The notes below the pieces were generated by a model, which ran no database searches, was not told the origin of the DNA, and saw only the letters and a list, made by a program, of their open reading frames with translations. DNA of 64,000 bases from Paenochrobactrum glaciei (lineage in GTDB: Bacteria > Pseudomonadota > Alphaproteobacteria > Rhizobiales > Rhizobiaceae): positions 62,001 to 126,000 of the forward strand of contig NZ_BAAADE010000007.1 of the NCBI RefSeq assembly GCF_039522165.1. The letters are read 5' to 3'. This document shows, piece by piece, positions 26,834-36,277 of the stretch. Numbering within the stretch: position 1 is the first letter of the stretch; each line of letters opens with the position of its first letter. A program made the position numbers and the translations under genes.

Positions 26834-27045
26834 TCACGGTCATTAATTATTGTATGTGGTTGCGTGGTTCGTCACCCCCGATTTGAACCTGTTTTAGCTA
26901 AGACATTGATATGCCTATAGAATGATTTTTTGATGCGTTTTGGGGGATTTAGGGCAACAAAAAACCCTCAGTCAATATATTGAATAGATTGAGGGTTTTG
27001 GGTTCTATTTGGTTGCGGGGGCGCGCAACCACCGATACCGACATT
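26834..27045. repeat. Module-border repeat, copy C (full)
   Basis: Same order as copy B: ATTGTATGTGGTTGCG, CCCCCGATTTGAACCTG, then a hairpin, GGTTGCGGGGGCGCGCAACC and ACCGATACCGACATT. The hairpin sequence differs completely from copy B (AAAACCCTCA / TGAGGGTTTT) although its place is the same, so structure rather than sequence is kept. Confidence 0.65.
26957..27003. terminator. Hairpin terminator inside repeat C
   Basis: AAAACCCTCA (26961-26970) and TGAGGGTTTT (26990-26999) form a ten-base stem; the loop holds a further palindrome, TCAATATATTGA. It lies 163 bp downstream of the minus-strand module ending at 27166. Confidence 0.6.
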
Positions 27046-27165
27046 CATTGACAATCCTGATTTAAAGTTTTGTTCTAGAACTAAAATCAAAGACTCCGAT
27101 TTTGCATTAATAGCAAAAAATCAATCATCTACAGTATCGCTTAGAAAGCACATTAGAATGGTTAC

Positions 27166-28902
27166 CTAAGCGCGCCACGGATAATCTTGTGCAAGATGCA
27201 GACGGCGATAACGTCCGTCCTGTTTTGCCAATAATTCTGCGTGCGAACCCGCTTCAGCAATAGAACCATCTTCCACCACAAAAATGCGATCCGCATTGAC
27301 GAGCGTCGCAAGTCGGTGTGCAATAATCAATGTAGTCCGCCCCTCTGCCAATTCAGCAAGAGATTGCTGGATGGCACGCTCAGTCTCCGTGTCCAGTGCC
27401 GATGTCGCTTCATCAAGAATGAGGATCGGTGGATTTTTTAAAAAGATACGGGCAATAGCCAAGCGTTGTTTCTGTCCGCCTGAAAGTTTAACGCCACGTT
27501 CGCCGATGACCGTGTCAAGACCAGCCGGAAGTGCTGCAATCACATCATCCAACCGTGCGCGCTGTGCAGCTTCGATAATCTCCGCTTCGGTTGCATTAAG
27601 CCGACCATATGCAATATTCTCACGAATAGTGCCCGCGAATAAAAAAACATCCTGTTGAACGATGCCTATGTTTTTACGCAATGATTGCAACGTCATATCC
27701 CGGATGTCGATATCATCTACTTTGATCGTACCCCCAAGCACCTCGTAGAAACGCGGCAGCAGTGAACAAATTGTCGTCTTACCAGCGCCCGACGAACCGA
27801 CAAAGGCAACTGTCTCGCCTGGATAAATCGAAAAACTCAAACTCTCGAAGACAGATTTATTCACCGAATAACCGAAGCAGACATGGCTATATTCAATGCG
27901 CCCTCTCAATCGATCAACGTTAATGGCTGTGTCCCGATCTGAAATATCTGCTCTTGTGTCCAGAAATGCCAAATAACGCTGAAATCCTGCAATACCGCGT
28001 GGATAGGTCTCAATGATTGAATTGATTTTGTCTATTGGCCTGAAAAAGACTCCCACCAAAAGTAAAAAACCGACAAAACCGCCTGACGTTAATTCACCCT
28101 GCACAACATACCATGCGCCAATCAGCATGACGACGACCTGAACAAATCGCATCGAAAGATAGGACAGCGACATGGATGCGGCTATCACTCTGTAGGCTTC
28201 AAGTTTGGTAAGCAGATAGTTACGGTTATTTTCGGCAAACAAAGCTCGCTCATGAGCCTCATTGGTAAAGGCCTGCACAACACGAATACCGCCAATATTT
28301 TCCTCTATGCGCGCGTTGAATTCCCCGATCCGACTATAAAGCGCATGCGAATTGGCCGTCATCCGTTTACCGTAGATCGTGGTCATTATAGCAATGGCCG
28401 GAACGATGGTCGCAGTGATCAGTGCCAATGGCTGGTGCACCCACATCATCAGCAAGAAGGCGCCGATCAAAGTCATTAATGCTATGAATAAATCTTCAGG
28501 GCCATGATGAGCCACCTCGCCAATTTCTTCCAGATCTTTGGTCAGTCGCGCAACGAGGTGGCCTGTCTTCTGATTGTCAAAAAACCCGAAGGAAAGTTTT
28601 TGCAAATGATCAAAGGCTTTGCGACGCATTTCAGTTTCAATTTTGAGCCCTAGCATGTGTCCCCAATAGGTTACGATCACTTGGAGCCCGGAATTGATGA
28701 GATAGATAAGGAACAGACCGAATGTGGCAAGCGCAATCATGCCGGTCTGATTTGTCGGCAAAAGGCGATCAATAAATAACGTCACGGCAATTGGAAAAGC
28801 GAGTTCCAAAAGCCCTGCCACAACCGCCGATGCAAAATCGAGCACGAATAAAAAACGATGTGGATTATAGTAAATCGCAAAGCGTTTCAGGTCATCAAGC
28901 AC
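27166..28902 (-). CDS. ABC exporter-type half-transporter (membrane domain fused to ATPase), module 2
   Basis: 578 residues. Six membrane segments in residues 15-305 with an MsbA-like fold, then an ATPase domain: Walker A GETVAFVGSSGAGKTTICSL, signature VKLSGGQKQRLAIARIFLKN, Walker B PPILILDEATSALDTETERA. A homodimer is expected. The start is GTG at 28902, overlapping the stop of the FecE-type gene by eight bases. The exporter fold next to siderophore uptake genes could mean export of a siderophore or its remains, or inner-membrane import as in YbtPQ/IrtAB. Module 1 has no counterpart. Confidence 0.8.
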   Translation of the reverse strand: MLDDLKRFAIYYNPHRFLFVLDFASAVVAGLLELAFPIAVTLFIDRLLPTNQTGMIALATFGLFLIYLINSGLQVIVTYWGHMLGLKIETEMRRKAFDHLQKLSFGFFDNQKTGHLVARLTKDLEEIGEVAHHGPEDLFIALMTLIGAFLLMMWVHQPLALITATIVPAIAIMTTIYGKRMTANSHALYSRIGEFNARIEENIGGIRVVQAFTNEAHERALFAENNRNYLLTKLEAYRVIAASMSLSYLSMRFVQVVVMLIGAWYVVQGELTSGGFVGFLLLVGVFFRPIDKINSIIETYPRGIAGFQRYLAFLDTRADISDRDTAINVDRLRGRIEYSHVCFGYSVNKSVFESLSFSIYPGETVAFVGSSGAGKTTICSLLPRFYEVLGGTIKVDDIDIRDMTLQSLRKNIGIVQQDVFLFAGTIRENIAYGRLNATEAEIIEAAQRARLDDVIAALPAGLDTVIGERGVKLSGGQKQRLAIARIFLKNPPILILDEATSALDTETERAIQQSLAELAEGRTTLIIAHRLATLVNADRIFVVEDGSIAEAGSHAELLAKQDGRYRRLHLAQDYPWRA

Positions 28903-29749
28903 GATATAGCTCCGTTTTTAAGCGGCAGAATTTCTCAACAGCATCAGGCTTATGCCGCCCTTTTGGCACGATAAGCGGCGTATGGGAAACTGGATCAGGA
29001 ATAATAATGGATGACAGGCCAAAGACCTGCTCAACCAGCTCCGACGTTACGATCTCTGACGGTCTGCCCTTTGCAACAATTGCCCCGTCTTTCATCGCAA
29101 TCAAATGCGAGGCATAGCGACAAGCTTGATTGAGGTCATGCAGTACAGCAACAATAGTGCGTCCCTCATTATTGAGATCAGCCAATAAATCCATGAGTTC
29201 AATCTGATGTGCAATATCAAGGAAGGTGGTCGGTTCGTCTAACAATAAAATCGGTGTGTCTTGTGCCAGCACCATGGCAATCCAGACACGCTGACGCTGG
29301 CCACCGGAAAGATCCGCAACCAGACGACCTGACAGATCTGCAATACTCGTTGCCTCCATCGCCATGATAACGGCGTCTTCATCCGCCTTTGACCATTGCC
29401 TGAAGAAAGATTGATGCGGATAGCGACCACGTGCCACCAGATCAGCAACACTGATGCCTTCCGGCGCAATCGAACTTTGTGGCAGCAGGCCAAGACAACG
29501 CGCCACCTCTTTGGCTGTGCGATCCTTTATATTTTTACCATCCAGCATTACATTTCCGGCACACGCAAACAGCAGCCTCGAAAGTGCGCGCAAAAGTGTA
29601 GACTTGCCACAGGCATTCGGCCCCACGATCACAGTGAAAGAGCCATCTGGTATAGAGACCGATAGATTTTGAGAAATTATGCGCTCTTCATAGCTCAATG
29701 ACACATTATCGGCGTGAAGGCGGCCAGTCTCGAATTTCGAATTGGTCAT
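28895..29749 (-). CDS. Iron-siderophore ABC transporter ATPase (FecE/FepC type), module 2
   Basis: 284 residues from the ATG at 29749, which overlaps the permease stop by four bases. Walker A is GPNACGKSTLLRALSRLL, identical to module 1; signature LSGGQRQRVWIAMVLAQD; Walker B LLLDEPTTFLDIAHQIELMD. The C-terminus is about 20 residues longer than in module 1 (KGRHKPDAVEKFCRLKTELY) and runs into the start of the ABC exporter gene. The open frame extends upstream to 29854 inside the permease gene; that part is not the real N-terminus. Confidence 0.9.
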   Translation of the reverse strand: MTNSKFETGRLHADNVSLSYEERIISQNLSVSIPDGSFTVIVGPNACGKSTLLRALSRLLFACAGNVMLDGKNIKDRTAKEVARCLGLLPQSSIAPEGISVADLVARGRYPHQSFFRQWSKADEDAVIMAMEATSIADLSGRLVADLSGGQRQRVWIAMVLAQDTPILLLDEPTTFLDIAHQIELMDLLADLNNEGRTIVAVLHDLNQACRYASHLIAMKDGAIVAKGRPSEIVTSELVEQVFGLSSIIIPDPVSHTPLIVPKGRHKPDAVEKFCRLKTELYRA

Positions 29750-30807
29750 TTGCGCCCCTCCCGTATCAATAGCCAAACAAAATAAAGCCCGCCAATACTC
29801 ACCGTCATAACACCAACTGGGAGTTGGGAGCGAAAGGCGTGCTGCGCTGCCCAATCCGCAGCCAGCAGCAAAAGCCCTCCCATCAAGGCTGATGGTACGA
29901 GCGCCACTCCAGCTGAGCGGTTCAGGCGTCTTGCAATCTGTGGGGCTGCAAGCGCAATGAAAGAAATCGGACCCGCTGCGGCTGTGACGATGGCTGTCAG
30001 CGCCACACCAAGCACCATCAACGCAACTCGCGCTCTGTTGGCATTGACCCCTGAAGCACGGGCGACATCATCGCCTATTTCAAGTTGCGCCATAGTGCGC
30101 GAGAGAAAGATGACCAATGGAGTAACAACGGATAGCGCGATAAAAACCGGTACAAGCTGCTCAAAACCGAGACCATTGAGTGAACCAGCGCCCCATATCG
30201 CCGCATTCATCGCTATTTGCAGTTCTGCCTCGCGGATCATCCATATATTGAAAGCGGACAACATAGCGGCAACACCAATGCCAACAATAATGAGCCGGAA
30301 ACCTTGCACACCGTGCCGATAGGCCAACAGATAGACCGCTATTGCAGTAAGAATACCGCCAATAAGTGCACCAATTGCGGTCTCATAATAACCACCGGAA
30401 AAAAGTAGCATGACCACCAGAGCACCAGTGTAAGATCCTGCAGAGAAACCGATAATATCAGGCGATCCGAGAGGATTACGGGTTAAACTCTGAAAAATAG
30501 CACCGCTCATTGCAAGTGCAGCGCCCAGCAAAAAAGCCAGAGCAATGCGGGGAAGACGCCATTCCATGACAATCATCCGCACCTGAGCGTCACCATCCCC
30601 TGTGAACGCGCGTAATATATCAGTCAGCGTGATCGGATATTTACCACTCAGCAGCGAAAAAACAGTAACGCAAACCGACAGAACCAGAAGCGCGAGACAA
30701 ATAAATAATGAGCGCGTATCCAGCCGAACCGATAAATGCCCGCCAAAGCTGCGCACACTATGCACAGAACGACCAAAATTAATACGAGAAGACTGAGTGC
30801 CACTCAT
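29746..30807 (-). CDS. FecCD-family iron-siderophore permease, module 2, second subunit
   Basis: 353 residues with the family motifs MEWRLPRIALAFLLGAALAM, GAIFQSLTRNPLGSPDIIGF and GPISFIALAAPQIARRLN. It is the orthologue in position of 11449-12501, with long shared stretches. Four-base overlaps with both neighbouring genes. It pairs with the permease at 30804-31844. Confidence 0.9.
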   Translation of the reverse strand: MSGTQSSRINFGRSVHSVRSFGGHLSVRLDTRSLFICLALLVLSVCVTVFSLLSGKYPITLTDILRAFTGDGDAQVRMIVMEWRLPRIALAFLLGAALAMSGAIFQSLTRNPLGSPDIIGFSAGSYTGALVVMLLFSGGYYETAIGALIGGILTAIAVYLLAYRHGVQGFRLIIVGIGVAAMLSAFNIWMIREAELQIAMNAAIWGAGSLNGLGFEQLVPVFIALSVVTPLVIFLSRTMAQLEIGDDVARASGVNANRARVALMVLGVALTAIVTAAAGPISFIALAAPQIARRLNRSAGVALVPSALMGGLLLLAADWAAQHAFRSQLPVGVMTVSIGGLYFVWLLIREGRK

Positions 30808-31844
30808 AGGCCGCTCGCTTGTCTGCGCCGCGCCAACAGGATTAAAACTGGCGCACCAATAAAAGCCGTGACAATGCCGGTTTCAAGCTCACTTGGATGG
30901 AGAAGGAGACGTCCCACTATGTCCGCTGATAACACCAAAACCGGAGAATAAAGCATCGTCAGAGGAATAATCCGCCGTTGATCGGGGCCGGTAAACCATC
31001 GCACCACATGCGGCACCATCAGGCCGATAAAACCAATAGGGCCACAAGCAGCCGTACCTGCACCTGCAAGCAATGTCACCGCAATCAGTGTCAGTATTCG
31101 TGCGCGCAGAATATTGGCTCCGAGCGAATGAGCCAGATCGTCCCCAAGCGCCACGGCATTCAGAGATCTTGCAGCGATAAGCGCAATTACCAAGCCGATC
31201 CCGATAAATGGAGCAACGGTTACAACCACGCCCATATCACGTCCAGCAATGGAACCGATTGACCAAAAACGCATGGCATTAAATGTTTGCGGATCAAGTA
31301 ATGTGATTAAAGAACCGATGCCGCCAAGAACCGCTGATAAAGCAACACCAGCCAATACCAACCGCACGGGTGTCGCCCCATCACGACCGCTCGTACCCAA
31401 GGCATAAACAACAAGTGTAACGACAATTGCACCTAAAAAGGCAAACCAGAGATATGCACCGATGGAATGAAAACCAAGCACGCCAACTGCCAGCGTCACA
31501 GCGAATGCTGCCCCTGCATTGACACCTAATATTCCCGGGTCTGCGAGCGGGTTGCGGGTTGCAGCCTGTATCAATGCACCAGACACGCCAAAGGCAGCCC
31601 CGCAGAGGATACCAAGCAGGGTTCGCGGCAAGCGATATTCCACCAGCACAATATGATCAAACGACCACGGGTCGGGTGCGATTAAAGCCTGAAACATCCT
31701 TTCAGGTGAAATCAGTCTGGCACCCACAAGAAGGCTGATGACTGATATACAAGCAAGCAAAACAACACCGCACAAAAGAACGGAAGTGGCCTGACGTCCG
31801 GTGGTGGATGGCACGATATCAGACCTTATGAAGTCCCGCCTCAT
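30804..31844 (-). CDS. FecCD-family iron-siderophore permease, module 2, first subunit
   Basis: 346 residues. Motifs: LVEYRLPRTLLGILCGAAFG, GALIQAATRNPLADPGILGV and GPIGFIGLMVPHVVRWFTGP, nearly the same as in module 1. About nine to ten membrane segments follow a short N-terminal tail. The ATG overlaps the reductase stop by four bases. Confidence 0.9.
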   Translation of the reverse strand: MRRDFIRSDIVPSTTGRQATSVLLCGVVLLACISVISLLVGARLISPERMFQALIAPDPWSFDHIVLVEYRLPRTLLGILCGAAFGVSGALIQAATRNPLADPGILGVNAGAAFAVTLAVGVLGFHSIGAYLWFAFLGAIVVTLVVYALGTSGRDGATPVRLVLAGVALSAVLGGIGSLITLLDPQTFNAMRFWSIGSIAGRDMGVVVTVAPFIGIGLVIALIAARSLNAVALGDDLAHSLGANILRARILTLIAVTLLAGAGTAACGPIGFIGLMVPHVVRWFTGPDQRRIIPLTMLYSPVLVLSADIVGRLLLHPSELETGIVTAFIGAPVLILLARRRQASGL

Positions 31845-32674
31845 CCGCGCGACTGGCCTTCAATCCAATAGCCGATAGCCTCAATGCAGTTTTTGTCGAA
31901 GCCAAGCGTATCGCGAAAATGCTTACGGCTTTGCGACACCATTTTTGCTTCACCAGCGATATAAATATAACCATTGCCCTCTGGCAGTGCTGTAATACCG
32001 GCCGCGATAGCCGCAAGTCTTGAATGCTCCGTCCCGCCCGTTCTTTTTGTATGGGTAATGTGCCAAGTCAGATCAAGTTCCGCCTGCGTTTTCAAAGACT
32101 GCCGATCTTCTTCCAACGGTATTTCAACATGAACATACGCAGCAAAGTCGGATGGTAATTCTTCCATCACCCTAGCAACAGCTGGCAAACCAGTAATATC
32201 TGTTACCATCAGCAACCAATCTGTTTGCTTTGGCATGCGAAAACGACCACCGGGATTGCAAACACCAATGCGATCGCCGATGCGTGCTGATCTTGCCCAT
32301 TCGGTGGCAAGCCCGCTATCATGAGCAACAATATCAATTGTCATTTCATAACGAAAACCATCCCAGTGACGCACAGTGTAGGGACGATCCGGACATGGCT
32401 CAGCTCCATCCGGCCATCTCCATTTGCCGTTCTCATCACGAACTTGCAAAGTCAAAGGCGTATCAGCATTTGGCTGAAAACTCAGCCTCACCCACTCATC
32501 AGGGCAGCCGCTGGAAATAAAACGTTCCCCGTCTTCAACCTTGAAAATGAACCTTGTCATCGAGGGTGTTATTTCTTCAAAAGAAACGACATCCGCCCAG
32601 AAGCAATCATAGACATAGGGTATGGGATCAGACACGGTGTCTGTCTTTTTTTGAACCGCAACACGACCACTCAA
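31841..32674 (-). CDS. Siderophore-interacting protein (FAD-dependent ferric-siderophore reductase), module 2
   Basis: 277 residues, about 40 longer than the module 1 form, with an extra N-terminal stretch and an insertion before the FAD motif (NGKWRWPDGAEPCPDRPYTV, RHWDG). The core is conserved: MVTDITGLPAVARVMEELPS, GYIYIAGEAKMVSQSRKHFR and FDKNCIEAIGYWIEGQ. Role as in module 1: cytoplasmic reduction of the ferric siderophore. It starts four bases after the binding-protein stop. Confidence 0.85.
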   Translation of the reverse strand: MSGRVAVQKKTDTVSDPIPYVYDCFWADVVSFEEITPSMTRFIFKVEDGERFISSGCPDEWVRLSFQPNADTPLTLQVRDENGKWRWPDGAEPCPDRPYTVRHWDGFRYEMTIDIVAHDSGLATEWARSARIGDRIGVCNPGGRFRMPKQTDWLLMVTDITGLPAVARVMEELPSDFAAYVHVEIPLEEDRQSLKTQAELDLTWHITHTKRTGGTEHSRLAAIAAGITALPEGNGYIYIAGEAKMVSQSRKHFRDTLGFDKNCIEAIGYWIEGQSRG

Positions 32675-32678
32675 TCAT

Positions 32679-33635
32679 CTAATCCTTCTTTAATCTTGCG
32701 GCATCCGCCAGCCGCCTTGCAAAACTTTGAAAACCATAAGGTATTGATAAAACACTCAGCGCAGACGTGGCCCAAAGCTCAACCGGACTTTCCAGCGCCA
32801 CATAAGATCCACGTCTTACTGAGCCCAGTGCCTGAAAAAGCGACTGCGCTTCCAGCGCCGCACGCGCATCATCTGCAAACCAAAGAATGAGAATATCCGC
32901 GTCGACGCTGTCGATTGTCTCAAGGCTTACAGACGTTGAAAACTCATGAGGATATTGTTTGCCAAGGGCTTCCACTCCGGCTGAAAGTTTCAGTCCCATC
33001 AGCCGCAAGGCCTCCACACGGGGATCAGAGGGCAAATAAACGACAAGATTGCCGGAACCGGAGAAATATGTGCCGAACGTAAATGTCTTGCCCCACAATT
33101 CAGGATAAGACTTTCCAAGCTTCACAAGAAAATCATCCGCCCCTTCAACAAGCTTTTCTGCTTTATCAGATTTGCCGAGTGCTTCGCCGGTGATCGTCAT
33201 CTGCTCACGCCAATCAGCGCGCCATGGCCCGGAACGATATGCGACCGTTGGTGCAATCGACGAAAGGCGCTTATAGGACATCTGATTGAGGCCGGAATAA
33301 ACACCGAGAATGAGATCCGGCTTGAGCGCAGCGATGACCTCATAATCAATGCCGAAATTAAGAAGAACTGGTGTGCTCTTCAGTTTTTCTTCATTCCACG
33401 GAAATATCCCGCTTGGGAAAGCGCCGTAACGAGGCATTGCCAACGGTGTCACACCAAGGGCTAACAGGGAATCCTCTCCGCTCCATCCCAGAGTGACAAT
33501 GCGCTCGGGCGGAGCTTCAATTACAGTTGACCCCAGGCCATGTTTCACCACGAGCGGAAAACTGGCGTCTGCCCAAGCAGCGCCATAACTTCCATATCCC
33601 AGAAGAGCCAGATATGTGAGTAAGATAAGCTTCAT
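32679..33635 (-). CDS. Periplasmic iron-siderophore binding protein, module 2
   Basis: 318 residues with a Sec signal peptide (MKLILLTYLALLGYGSYGAA WADA). The core shows RIVTLGWSGEDSLLALGVTP, LKPDLILGVYSGLNQMSYKR and SIAPTVAYRSGPWRADWREQ, matching the module 1 protein closely. Unlike module 1 it lacks a twin-arginine signal. It lies 51 bp after the receptor gene and hands the siderophore to the FecCD pair. Confidence 0.85.
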   Translation of the reverse strand: MKLILLTYLALLGYGSYGAAWADASFPLVVKHGLGSTVIEAPPERIVTLGWSGEDSLLALGVTPLAMPRYGAFPSGIFPWNEEKLKSTPVLLNFGIDYEVIAALKPDLILGVYSGLNQMSYKRLSSIAPTVAYRSGPWRADWREQMTITGEALGKSDKAEKLVEGADDFLVKLGKSYPELWGKTFTFGTYFSGSGNLVVYLPSDPRVEALRLMGLKLSAGVEALGKQYPHEFSTSVSLETIDSVDADILILWFADDARAALEAQSLFQALGSVRRGSYVALESPVELWATSALSVLSIPYGFQSFARRLADAARLKKD

Positions 33636-33686
33636 AATGCCAACGTCATCTGAAGCCTGATGCAGCCTGCTGCATCAGGCAACAAG

Positions 33687-36140
33687 TCAGAATGTGTGTT
33701 TCAGGTTCAGCCTGAATTCACGTGGCGCACCCATCCAATTATTCAGCCCTACAGTCGGATCAATTGACGTGTAGTAACGTTTGTCAAAAATATTATTGAC
33801 GTTGAATTGGATCGCCGTCTTCTCAGTCAGGTCATATTTAGCCATCACGTCAGCAACGACAAATGCCCCCTGCTTCAAGTCAACAGTTTGGGTTTTGGAA
33901 TAGATTTTGCTTTGCGCGCGCACACCACCGGCAATCGTCCAATGTTCGTCCGGGAAGGAATAAGACGTATAGAGCTTGAATACATGTTCCGGTGCCTGGG
34001 TCGTATTAAAACGCTGACCATCCAGACTGCCTTCTGTATATTTAGACACGGCATAAGTGTAGCCTGCCATCATGTTCCAGCGATCAGTGATAGCGCCGCG
34101 CATTTCCAACTCGATACCTTTGGTTTCGACGCCGTCAACACCTTCGTAGCAGCTGCTTGCGAGAGGATTACAATAGGAAATTCCAATAATTTTTTGCCCG
34201 ACATTGTCACGTTTGGTACGGAACACCGCGGCAGTGGCAGAAAGTTGACCATCCAGAAAATCCGCCTTAACACCGGCCTCAAGATTGGTGCCTTTGATCG
34301 GATCAAGCAAATGACCATCGCGGCCATAGTAGTTCTGCGGTTTGAAAATACCGGTATAGCTGGCATAAACGGTCAGATCAGACGCGACATCATAAACAAG
34401 GCCGACATAGGGCACGAAATTCGCATTGGCGCTATAATCGGAATATGTTGTCGCTCCCGTCTTATAAGTGGTCATTTCCTGATCCCACTTCCACCATGAT
34501 ATCCTGCCGCCGGTAATCAGCTTAAGATCATCGGTGAGACTAAAGCGTGCAGAGGCATAAGCACCCAGCTGATCCGTCTTTTCCTCACTTCCGCTGGTTA
34601 AAGCAATAGCATCAGGCTCAGGATCAGCACTCGGATCCCAATTGGTCGGATCCATGATCCAAGCATCATAGTTAGAAACACCGACGCTCAGTTTGGTTCT
34701 GGATGCATTAACACCAAAAACGAAATCATGCTCTCTGCCAAAGAGTTCTACCGGCCCTGAAGTATTGACATCAAATGAGTAAACATCGTTTTCGTAAGGG
34801 AAACGCCCCGGGTAAAACCAAAGATTATCGCCAATCCACCAAGTGTAGCCACCACGCATATCAGCTCTCGACCAGGCAGCGCGTCCATCGACGTTCAATT
34901 TCCAGCCATTATCAAAACGATGTTCAAGATCAAGGAACAAAGTATTTTGACGACGGTTCAAATAGTCCCACTCATGTCCAAGAAATGTAGAAGAGCTGAA
35001 ATTATAAAAAGAACCATCTGGTCGTGCCGGCAAGCCGCCCCAGTCAAATCCGTCGATTTTTTGATCCTGATAACTATAGCCGATATTTAATGTCGTATCT
35101 TCAGTCAGATCAGCATCGATGGTTCCGTAAAACAGGCCATCGCGGTTGGAATAATAATCCTTGTAACTATCGCCAGCACCGAATGCGCCAACGATACGGG
35201 CGCGCACGGTTTTTTCTTCATTGAGAGGTCGGGAATAATCAATAACACCACGTCCATTGCCCCATGATGAGGCTCGCGTGGTAATTGTTGCCTTTTCTTC
35301 ATCAAGAGGGCGCTTGCGTATAAGATTGATTGCACCAGACGGATTGCCCGCGCCTGTGGTCAGCCCTGCCGCCCCCTTAATGACCTCGACCCGATCATAC
35401 ATGTCCATATCATCCTGACCATCGCTATCGCGGGCAAAATAATGAACATTGTTAGAAACGCCATCATATTGAATATTGTCGATTTCTAACCCTCGCGACC
35501 AATATTCATGGCGAACACTTGATGCACCGATTTTTGTGGTTATCCCTGGCGTATCAGCCAGTGCTTGATCGAGTGTCAGATAATCTTTGTCATCAATCAT
35601 CTTTCGGGTGACCACAGAAACTGACTGCGGCGTTTCTCTGATCGACATCGGCAGTTTCAAAGCAGTCGCCATTGAGCGTGTTGTGTAAGAATTCGTGCCT
35701 TCGGTTGTCGCTCCACCTTGTGCTTGTACAGTGATTGTTTGAAGCAAAATGGAACCATCAGCAGAAATATTTTCGCCTTGAGTGCCTGCCTTCGTAATGA
35801 GAATTGTTTTTGGGCTACCGAAGTGATAATTCAGGCCTGTGCCCGACAGTAAACGTCCAATGGCAGCATTAGGCGTCAGTGAACCTGAAACACCAGCTGA
35901 GGAAAGACCTCGCAATGCCGCAGCATCTACAGATACCTGAATGCCGGCTTGCTGACCAAAAAGTGTAAGAGCATTCTGAAGAGACTGGGGGCGAATATTA
36001 AAATCTTTATTTTCTGAGTTTAATGCTGGGGCGGCAAACTCCTGCGCCTTTGCCGGCAAGGCGATCGTTATCGTTGCCAGCGCTGTGCTCATCCATAATG
36101 CGCTGACAAAAACCCGTCTAACAATTCCCTTGCTCGACAT
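33687..36140 (-). CDS. TonB-dependent siderophore receptor with signalling domain, module 2
   Basis: About 817 residues from the ATG at 36140 (TTG at 36146 possible; AAGGGG upstream fits the ATG). Signal peptide ending ALPAKAQ; STN signalling domain (FNIRPQSLQNALTLFGQQAG to LNYHFGSPKTILITKAG); plug (SIRETPQSVSVVTRKMIDDK, DRVEVIKGAAGLTTGAGNPS); barrel ending FRLNLKHTF with terminal Phe. Same architecture and almost the same length as the module 1 receptor but clearly diverged, so probably a different siderophore. Signals to the FecR homologue upstream. Confidence 0.9.
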   Translation of the reverse strand: MSSKGIVRRVFVSALWMSTALATITIALPAKAQEFAAPALNSENKDFNIRPQSLQNALTLFGQQAGIQVSVDAAALRGLSSAGVSGSLTPNAAIGRLLSGTGLNYHFGSPKTILITKAGTQGENISADGSILLQTITVQAQGGATTEGTNSYTTRSMATALKLPMSIRETPQSVSVVTRKMIDDKDYLTLDQALADTPGITTKIGASSVRHEYWSRGLEIDNIQYDGVSNNVHYFARDSDGQDDMDMYDRVEVIKGAAGLTTGAGNPSGAINLIRKRPLDEEKATITTRASSWGNGRGVIDYSRPLNEEKTVRARIVGAFGAGDSYKDYYSNRDGLFYGTIDADLTEDTTLNIGYSYQDQKIDGFDWGGLPARPDGSFYNFSSSTFLGHEWDYLNRRQNTLFLDLEHRFDNGWKLNVDGRAAWSRADMRGGYTWWIGDNLWFYPGRFPYENDVYSFDVNTSGPVELFGREHDFVFGVNASRTKLSVGVSNYDAWIMDPTNWDPSADPEPDAIALTSGSEEKTDQLGAYASARFSLTDDLKLITGGRISWWKWDQEMTTYKTGATTYSDYSANANFVPYVGLVYDVASDLTVYASYTGIFKPQNYYGRDGHLLDPIKGTNLEAGVKADFLDGQLSATAAVFRTKRDNVGQKIIGISYCNPLASSCYEGVDGVETKGIELEMRGAITDRWNMMAGYTYAVSKYTEGSLDGQRFNTTQAPEHVFKLYTSYSFPDEHWTIAGGVRAQSKIYSKTQTVDLKQGAFVVADVMAKYDLTEKTAIQFNVNNIFDKRYYTSIDPTVGLNNWMGAPREFRLNLKHTF

Positions 36141-36170
36141 TCTCAAAACCCCTTCATCTTCAGTACGAGG

Positions 36171-36190
36171 GGCGATGCGATCACATCGCC
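36171..36190. promoter_or_regulatory. Inverted repeat in the receptor 5' leader
   Basis: GGCGATG-CGATCA-CATCGCC, seven-base perfect arms, lies 30 bp upstream of the module 2 receptor start. It could be a regulator site or an mRNA hairpin. The module 1 leader has no equivalent that I can see. Confidence 0.45.
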
Positions 36191-36277
36191 AAAAACCCTC
36201 TCACATAAAGAACGAAACAGGCGGGGTTATTTTCAGACAAAAATACTCAAGTTTTAAAAAAAATTCATTATTCGATT

